Positions 55,476-64,000 of a stretch of 64,000 nt of DNA are shown in pieces. Positions within the stretch are counted from its first letter, which is position 1, and each line of letters starts with the position of its first letter. A model generated the notes under the pieces. That model saw only the letters and a list, made by a program, of their open reading frames with translations, made no database searches and was not told the origin of the DNA. Where the stretch lies: positions 634,492 to 698,491 of the forward strand of contig NC_009410.2 of the NCBI RefSeq assembly GCF_000002875.2, in the 5' to 3' direction. The stretch comes from Leishmania infantum JPCM5. Its lineage: Eukaryota; Euglenozoa; Kinetoplastea; Trypanosomatida; Trypanosomatidae. The position numbers were made by a program, and so were the translations under genes.

Positions 55476-56412
55476 ACGCGTGATGCTGCATGGCTTCTAC
55501 TCTCGGGTGCGGGGAGGGAGAGGGCGCTATCGTGACGCTCAGGGCCACTTCTTAGCATGAGCGGTGCGCGCATGGCAGCAAAGGCTCCGGCGCGAGGTGC
55601 GCTACTGTGATTCCGTTGATTCGGGTGTTACTCTTTCGGGCTCGGTGACGAGGGCTGCTCTTGTTTGCTGTTGTGCTTGTGTGTGCTCTCTCCTTCCTCT
55701 TCATATGTGCTGGACGCGGCGGCATCTCGTGGTCTCTGGCTTCTCCTCCGCTCCCATCCTCATCCTCATCCTCTGGGTTTGCGTGCTCGCCGCTGTCGTC
55801 ACGTGCGGTCTTCTGTGGATCGCATTTTCTTTTTTCGTGTTGCGTGCTTTGCCCTTCCTTTCCGTCTTCGATTGTGTGCGCGTCTGTGTGGCGCTCCTGA
55901 ACATATGCGTGGAGGTGAGGAGGAGAGTGAAAGAGACAGGGAAGGCGGATGCGCCCGGCACGCTGCCACTGTTGGACCGCATCCTGGATGCGCGGTTGTT
56001 TTGTCTACGTGCATCCCGAACACACTGCACGACGCAGCTGCCACATCCGTCTGGCCCTTTCCTACACACTGCTCTGTGGTGTCATCTCTCCTATGTACGG
56101 CGGAGGTCGGACGCGACGTCCAATGTCTGCTCTCGCTGTTGTACAAGCATCTGCGTGACGGGTCTGGTTTGTCGCGACGCGTTAGTCTGTGCGTGGGCGG
56201 CGAGTGCGGCCTATTCACTGGCTCTTCCACTGCTACTATCACCCTGCTCTAACGGTAAGCATCGCCCTCTCTCCTCGCTCTCCCTTCCTTTCTGTTGTTC
56301 TCCGTGGGCCGGTTTGCGACGTGGGAATGCGCACGGAGCGTCGATGAGTTTCAGGTGCGTGTGCATGTAGGCCGCTCAGCGCTGATCTTCATCGTGCATT
56401 GTTGCCGCCACC
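55476..56412. other. Intergenic between the LRR and TCAIM-like genes
   Basis: 0.94 kb, T/C-rich. A 268-codon open frame runs through it from a GTG and encodes hydrophobic Leu/Val/Cys-rich sequence; this follows from the T-rich composition and it is not called. The acceptor region of the next gene is at 56263-56338. Confidence 0.55.
56263..56338 (+). promoter_or_regulatory. Predicted polypyrimidine tract and SL acceptor for the TCAIM-like gene
   Basis: A long CT tract at 56263-56303 is followed by AG at 56337-56338. If this AG is used, an 8-codon upstream ORF (ATG at about 56344) lies before the ATG at 56413; use of the CAG at about 56352-56354 would remove it. Confidence 0.4.
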
Positions 56413-58617
56413 ATGTACAAGAAGGCGCTGAACGCGTTCTTCCTGAAGGTGCACCCCGACTTCTTCCACCACAACGTGCAGCAGCAAACTGTGAACCAAA
56501 ACTCCGTGGCTCAGCTCAATGAGCTACTAGCGTGGGCGAGAGAGTTCAAGCAAGGGACGCTGCGCGCACCACCAGCCACCTCCATCTCTTTTAGCTTCTA
56601 TCGCCGCATCGACGAGAAAGAGGGTGGCGGCGCCGATGCCGTCACCGCGCAGCGGTCGGCGCGCGCAAGCGACGCTGGGAGCAGCGGTGGCGAAGGGGAG
56701 AACAGCGACGGCCGGCCGAAGGAGTCTGTCTTCGCCAAGCGAGCCTATCGGGCGGCAGACTGGGCGGCGGACGGCAGCGGCTTTGACGGCTCTGGCGCTG
56801 GCGGCGGCACGCCATTGCACCGCGACTCTCAAACTGTTCTCATCCACTCTACGTTCGAGCTTCCGCAGGGCTTTGTCGCGAGCGAGTCGAACCGTGGCCT
56901 GGTGGAGCGTTCCGTGAACAAGTTCTTGCGCGACTTGCTGCGTCGCGCCGAGTGCATCGACTCGGTCACAGAGTCCATGTCTGTCGCTGAGGACGCGGCA
57001 GCGGCGCGACGGGAGGCAAAGCCGTTGCGTCGTCGTCGAGCAGACCCCCGGGCGAAGGCCAAGAGCGGTGGCAAGACCCTGCTGGACGAGGCGAGCGAGG
57101 TGATGACGATGCAGTGGACGCTGACAAGCGTGCCCACGCTCGAGGAGCTGATGGACGCCGATCAGGTGCTTTTCGCCAAGACCTTGTCCCCCTTGCAGTG
57201 CTCCGCAGCGCTGCACACCCTGCGCGCTTCTCTTGGCGAGCTGCACTACGATCAGTGGAGCTCGATGCCGCTGATTATCGACGACCACTTCGCCATCGGT
57301 GCAGACATCACGGGGGGCCTGACGGTTCCATGGGACTTTACCGCGCTGCAGTTTGTCGGCTTCCTTCACCAGAATGCCGCCGCCATTGCGCAGTGTCGCA
57401 CCTTAGCGGCGGCGTTCGCGACGGAGGTGGAGCAGCTTATCGCGGAACTGTGCACTGCACTGGAGTTGGATGACATGCTCATTTCGTGCTCGCACAAGGA
57501 GGCGATGAATGTGCTGCGGCTGCTGCATCGCAATAAGGAGCTGCTGCACGGGTACGGGCTTACAAACCTGACGCTCGAGATTGGCATGCGTCACGCCACG
57601 CGCGCCAACGGTGTCGTTATCGTCGACGTGTCCATGCGGACAACGGAAGAGCTCCGCGAATGGCTGCAGGCGCTTCACGGCAAGCTTGACCTGCAGCGCA
57701 AGCTTTACAGCGTGTCGAAGCAGATGCTGGAGACAACGATGTGGCACCTGAAGGAGTTCCGCGGCATGGTCGAGCCAGGCGGCGTGGACGCTTTCGTGCA
57801 CAACGACTGCACGTACGCGCAGCGGTTGGCGTGGGCAAAAGAGCTTTTCCGCATCGGCCCTGCGCTGGCGCACTGGGACTGGCAGGAGTTCACGTTTCTG
57901 CTGAGCCCCGAGCTTGATGTGGACTGGAGTCGGCGCCAGCTGAGGCTGCCGCACAACTTTGACGGCGACGCCCTCGTCCGCTACGTCGAGGATGTGCAGC
58001 GGAGCGCTAAGGAGAAAGAGAAGGAAGCGCTTCTGCGCGCGAGTGCGGTGCGCCGGTTGTCAGACGAGGAGCTCCGCGCACAGACGCACGCCGTCGACTT
58101 GCAGCTGAGCGACGGCACTAACGAGCCTGAAAGCAAAGAGCAGGCGCGGCGGCAGCTCCTCGAAGACCCACTCGTGCCTGGGATGCAGCCGGTGTCGGAG
58201 GCGATGCGTCATCTCTACCGGCAGTCGTCACCGCACATGGACGAGTACATGACCTCCAGCGAGGATAGAGTGGACCCTCTTAGCGTCGAGCGTCCGCTTT
58301 CGCACGCCGTCACATTCAACAGCGATACAGAGGCGGAGGAGCAGCTCAAGTGGGAGGGTTTCTACCAGGAGCCCTACGTGGACCAGATGCCGACCGGCGA
58401 CCTCGACGACATGGCGCACACGTACCGGCTCACGAACCGTTGGCATCGCGAGGCGGCGGCGAAGAAGCTGCTGGAGGAGCTGCAGTCCACTTACGGCAAG
58501 AAGAGTCGCCGGTTCGACTACCAGAAGATGGGTGATGTGCTGGAGATCAACAATGCCCGCGTGCAGCCGAAGGGGTTCCCGGTAGTGGCGCGGGGTATGA
58601 AGCCGAGCGAGGGGTAG
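56413..58617 (+). CDS. TCAIM-like protein (DUF4460/DUF4461), probably mitochondrial
   Basis: Predicted 734-aa protein related to TCAIM (T-cell activation inhibitor, mitochondrial). The N-terminal segment ALNAFFLKVHPDFFHHNVQQ, then VNQNSVAQLNELL (residues 5-40), matches DUF4460, a J-domain-like fold with an HPDFF motif reminiscent of the HPD of DnaJ proteins. After a disordered Ser/Gly/Asp-rich stretch (about 75-135) comes a region (about 235-560) matching DUF4461 in character, with SSMPLIIDDHFAIGADITGG and LTVPWDFTALQFVGFL, then FVHNDCTYAQRLAWAKELFRI and EFTFLLSPELDVDW. The C-terminal 110 residues (RRFDYQKMGDVLEINNARVQ near the end) form an extra ordered-looking extension. In human cells the family binds mitochondrial proteins; here the role is unknown. 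ATG 56413 lies in GCCGCCACCATG and directly precedes the DUF4460 segment. Confidence 0.78.
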   Translation: MYKKALNAFFLKVHPDFFHHNVQQQTVNQNSVAQLNELLAWAREFKQGTLRAPPATSISFSFYRRIDEKEGGGADAVTAQRSARASDAGSSGGEGENSDGRPKESVFAKRAYRAADWAADGSGFDGSGAGGGTPLHRDSQTVLIHSTFELPQGFVASESNRGLVERSVNKFLRDLLRRAECIDSVTESMSVAEDAAAARREAKPLRRRRADPRAKAKSGGKTLLDEASEVMTMQWTLTSVPTLEELMDADQVLFAKTLSPLQCSAALHTLRASLGELHYDQWSSMPLIIDDHFAIGADITGGLTVPWDFTALQFVGFLHQNAAAIAQCRTLAAAFATEVEQLIAELCTALELDDMLISCSHKEAMNVLRLLHRNKELLHGYGLTNLTLEIGMRHATRANGVVIVDVSMRTTEELREWLQALHGKLDLQRKLYSVSKQMLETTMWHLKEFRGMVEPGGVDAFVHNDCTYAQRLAWAKELFRIGPALAHWDWQEFTFLLSPELDVDWSRRQLRLPHNFDGDALVRYVEDVQRSAKEKEKEALLRASAVRRLSDEELRAQTHAVDLQLSDGTNEPESKEQARRQLLEDPLVPGMQPVSEAMRHLYRQSSPHMDEYMTSSEDRVDPLSVERPLSHAVTFNSDTEAEEQLKWEGFYQEPYVDQMPTGDLDDMAHTYRLTNRWHREAAAKKLLEELQSTYGKKSRRFDYQKMGDVLEINNARVQPKGFPVVARGMKPSEG

Positions 58618-59995
58618 CGAGAACAAGCCGACGCAAGCCATGAGTGAGGGAGTGAGACAATGTAGTCCCCCCCCCCCCCCACGTCTTTCCTCGTCTCGGT
58701 GGCTTCACCGAGGGGGCTCCCAAGCTCACCGTGCTGCTGCTCAGCTGTGCAACGCACACCTTCAGGCTTTTCTTCTGCTCCACCTTCACGCGAGTTTTAT
58801 TCGCTTCTTCAATGAGTGCTTCTCCCCCCTTCTCTCGTATGACGGATCAGCGCGATGCGCCCTTTGCTGCTCTGTTTGTTTGTGCTTGTGTGCGCCTCTA
58901 AAACGTAAGTGTGCTCCCTCTCGCATTCGCGTAACAACATACAGGCGTGGGCACATCCATGGAGACAGGCGTGTCTTGTTCCATCTTCCCTCATAAATCT
59001 TGCGACTCTGCCTCTACGACTTCATCATCTCACATCCGTAGCCGTTGCTTGTCCCCCCCCTCTTCCTCGTCTGTCAAAGGAGCGATGCAGTGCGGAGTTT
59101 AACGACGCTGCAGAAGAAGAGAAGATGGCGGCACCGCTCCGCGTCGATGGCGTCCCGCGCAAGAGAAGGCGATGCGCGCGTGTGCGTGTGTGTGCATGAT
59201 GCTCATGCGCAGAGGTGTATGCCGTGCCACCTTGCCTCCTTCCCTATCCCTTAGACTCGGTCCTCACCCCTCTTCCCCCTTTCTCCCGCTTCTGCGTCAC
59301 TCCTGCGTGCCTGCTGCGTATTTCTCTCTGGATGTCTTATGGTGATAATTTTGTATGAGCTCCCTCCATCCCTCTTCCATCCGCCGTAGAGCGCTGTGTG
59401 CGTGTGTGATGGGGTGGTGATGGTGGTAAGCGGGCACGTGCGCCATCCACACACACACACACACGATGGCGTGCTTGCCTGTGCGAACGTGAATATGGGG
59501 AGGCTCGTCGCAAGTGCGCGATAATAGCGTACGCTGCAGTCAACCACAGCAGAGGTAATACGCCGCAGCCCATGCTTCCTCCTCTCATTGCCCATGAGAT
59601 CACCGCTCGCGCAACCGCTTCGACAGGAGAGGGTGGGGGAGGGTAGGGCGGCGCGTGTGTGTGCGTGATCGAACACCCCTTTCTTTCCTTCTCTCTTTCT
59701 TCGTTGGCCGCCTTTAGCTTCCGAGGTGGGGCATCAGTCAAACAAGAATGGCTGCTTCTCTGGGTGCAAAGAGCGGCGAGATGAGAGAAGTAGGGGTGCG
59801 AGGGACGTAGAGGACGTGCTCCGCCGCCGTGTTGTAGCTCTTACTCGTTGAGTGCAAAGGGAGCACGAGCAAGCTGAGGCGCTTCGGCGGTGTGAGACTG
59901 CGATCTGGGTGCAGAGCAATTCGCTACGATGGGCCGAGCATGTTTCTGCTCCCCCGTCTTCCCTAGTCGTCCGTGACGAGGAGGGGCGGATACGC

Positions 59996-60417
59996 ATCTC
60001 GCAGTGCGTGGCATCACAGGGTCCAAGTGCCCCCACACTCTGCGTCGGGGGAGGCCAGGTAGCTCCCCCTCCCCCGTCACCCCTCCCTCCATCCCTGCCC
60101 ATGCCGAACCACTTCTGGTGGTGGCAGGGCCAGGTGGCTACGACGTTGGGGTGGGGGAGACAGAGCGATGCACCGCCACTGATGTCGGCGGTGAGGCCGT
60201 GGATGGCACCGCGTTGGAGCCACCTGCGAAGCGAATGGCGTGCGTGTGGTGTCTGGGTGAGAGGCCGTGCTCTCAGATGGCTGGGCCAGCGCATGGCTGC
60301 AGCGCGTGCGTCTACGGCTGCTCGGCACCGTGCGATGGGTGCCGGTGGGGCAGGTCTGCAGGGGGTAGAGCGCCGTTTGGGTTCATGCTGTATGACAGAG
60401 AGCGAATACGTGGCAGA
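59996..60417 (+). repeat. Dispersed repeat copy 4 (SIDER-like, short form)
   Basis: 422 bp, the same length as copy 2 and identical by eye, including the GGTGGGGCAGG and GAGCGAATACGTGGCAGA variants that separate copies 2 and 4 from 1 and 3. Preceded by GGCGGATACGC, close to the flank of copy 1 (GGCGGACACGC). Sense orientation, 1.4 kb after the TCAIM-like stop and 110 bases before the tandem array. Confidence 0.85.
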
Positions 60418-60527
60418 GAATCTTCGATACTCTTCCGCTGTAGTGCCACGACCACCATCACGGCACGTACGACTGCTCTCTATCTTTCGCTGTGCGTCGT
60501 CGACAAGAATAGGCAGGAATGGGAGTA

Positions 60528-61808
60528 GAGCGGGAAGGCCACACTGCAGGGGCTCGGTGAATGATGGACTGACCTGTGGAATCTACTGCGTTCTTTCTGA
60601 GCGTTGCGGCGATGTGAGCTTCATTGAGTTGCAATCTTCAACGAAATCTATGTCTGACGGCCCAGGGCGCCTTGTGCAGCGCTTGGCTCGGTGGCTGGCC
60701 TTGTCTCTCTCTCTCTGTGCTTGTGTTTGTCTGCGCCGTGCATGCGTGTGCGCCTGTCCAACTCCCGTCTTTTCACGCTGCAGGCTGTGGGAGGCGGTGG
60801 TGCGGCCGGCAGGCCAGCATGAAGAAGCGCATGCGAGCGAGTGACCGGAGTCACCCGTGGCGAAGCAGCTCGTGTTACCGCTCGAATGGATGCGCTGTGC
60901 ATCTGCTCCCGTATTCGAGGTCTTGTGTGTCAAAGGGTTGCAAGACGACGAGCGAGCTGTGCAGGTGTGCTTGCTTGTATGAGGGGTTCGGGGGGGGAGC
61001 ATGAGGCTGCAGGCACTGTGTGACCTTCCAGCATCCGCCACCCGCGTCAACGCCACTGTCGTCATGTGCGAGCGGGAAGGCCACACTGCAGGGGCTCGGT
61101 GAATGATGGACTGACCTGTGGAATCTACTGCGTTCTTTCTGAGCGTTGCGGCGATGTGAGCTTCATTGAGTTGCAATCTTCAACGAAATCTATGTCTGAC
61201 GGCCCAGGGCGCCTTGTGCAGCGCTTGGCTCGGTGGCTGGCCTTGTCTCTCTCTCTCTGTGCTTGTGTTTGTCTGCGCCGTGCATGCGTGTGCGCCTGTC
61301 CAACTCCCGTCTTTTCACGCTGCAGGCTGTGGGAGGCGGTGGTGCGGCCGGCAGGCCAGCATGAAGAAGCGCATGCGAGCGAGTGACCGGAGTCACCCGT
61401 GGCGAAGCAGCTCGTGTTACCGCTCGAATGGATGCGCTGTGCATCTGCTCCCGTATTCGAGGTCTTGTGTGTCAAAGGGTTGCAAGACGACGAGCGAGCT
61501 GTGCAGGTGTGCTTGCTTGTATGAGGGGTTCGGGGGGGGGAGCATGAGGCTGCAGGCACTGTGTGGCCTTCCAGCATCCGCCACCCGCGTCAACGCCACT
61601 GTCGTCATGTGCGAGCGGGAAGGCCACACTGCAGGGGCTCGGTGAATGATGGACTGACCTGTGGAATCTACTGCGTTCTTTCTGAGCGTTGCGGCGATGT
61701 GAGCTTCATTGAGTTGCAATCTTCAACGAAATCTATGTCTGACGGCCCAGGGCGCCTTGTGCAGCGGTTGGCTCGGTGGCTGGCCTTGTCTCTCTCTCTC
61801 TCTCTGTG
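60528..61808 (+). repeat. Tandem array of about 542-bp units, 2.4 copies
   Basis: Unit 1 is 60528-61069 (542 bp), unit 2 is 61070-61612 (543 bp), and unit 3 is partial at 61613-61808. Each starts GAGCGGGAAGGCCACACTGC. Units differ at few sites: one extra G in the G-run of unit 2, TGTGACC versus TGTGGCC near the unit end, and GCGCTTGG versus GCGGTTGG in unit 3. Unit 3 leaves the repeat in its TCTCTC run. The unit has no homology by eye to the dispersed repeat. Confidence 0.92.
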
Positions 61809-62679
61809 TAGGTAGGCTAGTTGCGCGCACCGTTCCATATGGCCGTAACGTGCACCTTCACCTTCCATTTTATAGGCATCAGTGGGAGGAGGGCGCACGC
61901 CGCTTTCGTCTCTCTCTCTCTCAACCGCGTCAGAGGGACATCAGGGATAGCGAAAGAAGGAACCGCTCAGGGACTCCGCTGCCTCCTTGTGCAAGCAGAC
62001 ACGCCTGCACACCCTTCACACACAAAGACACACGCACACGCATATGCACACGTCACGCATGTGCGATGCTGCGAGCCGCATGCGGATGAAGCCTGCCTAC
62101 CCGCTGCCTATGCACTTTTCCTGCTTCGCTCTGCGCTTTGCGATGTTCACCTCGCCGCCCTCCCCTCCCCCCTCCCCTTCTCTCACGCCACCTCGGCTGC
62201 TTTCTATTGTTTCGCCTCTCATCGATGCAGCTTCCATGTGCGTCTGTCTCTTCCTTTGCCGTTGCGTGTCTGCGCAGACGTCCTTTTCCCACCAAAACGA
62301 ACATATAAGAAGCCTGCCGCAGCTGTCGTGGCCATCCTTGACGTTGCACTCGGCACCACTCGACCTCTGCCAATCGCGTGCATAATCCTGGCATCGCACT
62401 CGTCACGCGCTCTTCGCCGACACCGCCCCTCTTTTTTGATCTCAGGAACGCAGGACTACAAAATTCGGGTACATCCTCTGCTCTACCGCTGCTCCTCTTA
62501 CCATCCAGAGCGAAACACATCAACAGTAGCCTCCACCTACTTTCCTACCTCTTCCGTTTCGCAAGCGCAGCACCGCACACACTGTCGTTTCCGCTGCGCA
62601 GTAGACAACGACAGTGAGGCAAGAGGGACGGCCGAACACACACACACACACACCAGAGCACACCAGAGCACATCAGAAC

Positions 62680-63633
62680 ATGCCACTGGAGACGTGGGCG
62701 GTGGCCGCTGTCGCAATCGTCGACGTGGAGGGGACGCCGCTGCTGCTGCGCACCTACACGTCGCCAAAGGACGTGCTCAACTCTCCCGCAGCCCCGCTGC
62801 ACGCGCATCTCTACGTTGGACCTGAGGACGTGATCAAGCTGCACTTTGTCCTCTTCGCTTCCCTGGACCGCTGTGAGGACATGCGCGAAATGGCGGCGCT
62901 GCCGTCGACTGGCGCTGCGGCGCCCTCGTCAGCGGCGCTCGTGGGGGGCGGCACCGAGGCCTCCCTCGTTTCTAACAAGAGCGGTGAGTCGTCTATTACC
63001 GAGGTGGGGGGTGTGGTGGCCGGCGCCACGCCAGCCACAGCCTCCATGGCGAACGCGCCAGCAGCGAACACGGCGCGGCTCATCTCTCCGACGACGGACG
63101 CAAGGTTTTTGGGAAAGCTGCTGGAGAGCCACCGCTTGCGAAGCTACGGCTTTCGCTCTGCCACTGGCATCCATACGCTACTGGTGACCGTAGGCAGTGA
63201 TGCACCGGCGGATGCGATGGTGCCACTTTGCCGCGCCTTGTACGAGTGCGCCTCGGCGGCGCTGTGCAATCCGTTTCGATCTCCAGCTCAGTGCTGGCGC
63301 GCTCAGGAGCAGCTGTTGTGGCGAGCGCCGTCGTCTGCGCTTGGGGGCGAGACGGCCGGCGCGGCGACATCGCAGCTTGCGGAGGGGGCGGAAGGCAAAT
63401 ATGAAAGCCAGAGATTCCCTCCCTGCACGCAAGGCAGGGATGCTGCGGATGCCGCAAGGTGGACCTCCGTTCCATCCGGAGCGATGGAGTGGAGCTGGCC
63501 GCGACCGGCCCCAACCTCCGCCGCTGCTCTCACTGCGGAGCCAACACTGGCGCTGTCGCGCACCTTCAATACACAGCTTGAGAAGCTGCTGTCAAGCTTC
63601 ACCGTAACGGCACGGAGCTGCATCGTTCGGTGA
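62680..63633 (+). CDS. TRAPPC2L: TRAPPC2L-like (sedlin-fold) TRAPP complex subunit
   Basis: Predicted 317-aa protein resembling TRAPPC2L/Tca17, a longin/sedlin-fold subunit of the TRAPP tethering complexes that act in ER-Golgi and Golgi traffic as Rab exchange factors. The N-terminal strand pair is WAVAAVAIVDVEGTPLLLRT, followed by IKLHFVLFASLDRCEDM (cf. FHYxVHTSLDxVDE). The second half is FLGKLLESHRLRSYGF and THTLLVTVG-like strand sequence, then a helix ending in AALCNPF (about residues 193-199), the family's conserved CNPF. Between the halves lies an Ala/Ser/Gly-rich insert of about 70 residues. A Ser/Ala/Trp-rich tail of about 115 residues follows CNPF, so the protein is more than twice the usual 140 aa. 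ATG 62680 directly precedes the first strand. TRAPPC2 (sedlin) itself is the alternative, less likely because of the CNPF and LYSSL-type ending. Confidence 0.78.
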   Translation: MPLETWAVAAVAIVDVEGTPLLLRTYTSPKDVLNSPAAPLHAHLYVGPEDVIKLHFVLFASLDRCEDMREMAALPSTGAAAPSSAALVGGGTEASLVSNKSGESSITEVGGVVAGATPATASMANAPAANTARLISPTTDARFLGKLLESHRLRSYGFRSATGIHTLLVTVGSDAPADAMVPLCRALYECASAALCNPFRSPAQCWRAQEQLLWRAPSSALGGETAGAATSQLAEGAEGKYESQRFPPCTQGRDAADAARWTSVPSGAMEWSWPRPAPTSAAALTAEPTLALSRTFNTQLEKLLSSFTVTARSCIVR

Positions 63634-64000
63634 GTCGCTAGATGCATCGCAGGTGATCTCAATCTCTGTCACGTGGCTTCCCTTTCAGCCTTTACAGTTC
63701 TTTTCGTTTTTGCCTGGCTCGATCTTCGAGTTGTTCGAGATGGAAGGGGGAGAGGTGGGCACGGCGTGACGGGCGAGAGAAGCCGCGAACCCCCATCCTT
63801 GTTGTGGTGTGCACGTGCTGTTGGGCGGAAAGGTGGTGGATGGCAGAGTCGGTGAGGGCCCACTGCTTCTTGTGCGTGTGCATGCCCTGTCTTCCCATGC
63901 CATGCTGCTTGTGTCTCTTTCACCGGCGCAAGGAACCTGTTAAGATATCGAGAAACTCGAGGCGGTTTGAGCGGTGGGGTGGGAAGCGGGAGAGGAAGTT
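63634..64000. other. 3' flank of the TRAPPC2L-like gene
   Basis: The last 367 bases hold no supported gene. Sequence is GA/GC-rich with a short T-rich stretch near 63690-63720. Antisense frames of 60-84 codons here have no domains. Confidence 0.55.

Larger units (their letters stand above)
58618..62679. other. Intergenic with repeat copy 4 and a 542-bp tandem array
   Basis: 4 kb spacer, the second longest here. It holds a C14 run at 58667-58680, a CA run at about 59449-59464, repeat copy 4 (59996-60417), the tandem array (60528-61808) and a CT-rich leader with an AC run near 62636-62652. A possible acceptor for the TRAPPC2L-like gene follows the tract 62531-62560, AG at 62564-62565. No gene is supported. 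Confidence 0.6.

Noticed and set aside
55564..56370. 268-codon + strand frame with hydrophobic segments before the TCAIM-like gene
   Set aside because: It begins with GTG, lies in a T/C-rich leader where second-position T yields Leu/Val/Phe runs by chance, and overlaps the predicted splice tract.
60004..61386. Frames of up to 330 codons in repeat copy 4 and the tandem units
   Set aside because: They follow the repeat boundaries rather than gene boundaries, repeat with each unit and show no domain.

Overview
The window looks like nuclear DNA of a trypanosomatid, most likely Leishmania or a close relative. It is GC-rich. Every recognisable gene is intronless and on the + strand. Proteins carry long Ala/Ser/Gly/Gln-rich inserts, and GC is high at third codon positions. 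Long spacers contain CT-rich tracts followed by AG, as expected for spliced-leader (SL) trans-splicing in one polycistronic unit. No strand switch, rRNA, tRNA or CRISPR was seen. The species call is inference.

Layout. 1-973: 3' flank of an upstream gene. 974-1963: Eaf6-type subunit of histone acetyltransferase complexes. 3071-11389: UTP10/HEATR1, a very large ribosome-biogenesis HEAT protein. 12232-13086: O6-alkylguanine-DNA alkyltransferase. 15127-16962: C2H2 zinc-finger protein. 16963-22352: a long spacer with an old diverged repeat, one weak small ORF and a 3.3 kb pyrimidine-rich leader. 22353-29648: 2431-aa protein with a Tyr/Gln/Gly-rich prion-like N-terminal half and a C-terminal region resembling plant DUF789. 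31036-33660: unknown low-complexity protein. 35322-38285: divergent DOT1-like methyltransferase-fold protein. 39735-40991: membrane-anchored ELMO-domain protein. 42129-43835: tail-anchored protein starting with a PAM2 (poly(A)-binding-protein binding) motif. 46626-55475: 2949-aa leucine-rich-repeat protein with an internal duplication. 56413-58617: TCAIM-like DUF4460/DUF4461 protein. 62680-63633: TRAPPC2L-like trafficking subunit.

The spacers hold repeats. A 0.42-0.48 kb element occurs four times in the same orientation (about 14.2, 38.4, 44.4 and 60.0 kb) and is nearly identical over about 415 bp. A diverged relative lies at about 17.75 kb. The position and strand suggest the SIDER retroposon class, but that name cannot be verified here. 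A separate tandem array of about 542-bp units (2.4 copies) lies at 60528-61808.

The genes do not form one pathway, as is normal for trypanosomatid gene clusters. Themes are chromatin (Eaf6-like, DOT1-like), ribosome and mRNA biology (UTP10, PAM2 protein), DNA repair and membrane traffic (ELMO, TRAPPC2L). The most interesting items are the young direct repeats bracketing gene blocks, the membrane-tethered PAM2 protein, the DUF789-like prion-domain protein and the DOT1-like protein lacking its Asn-Asn motif.
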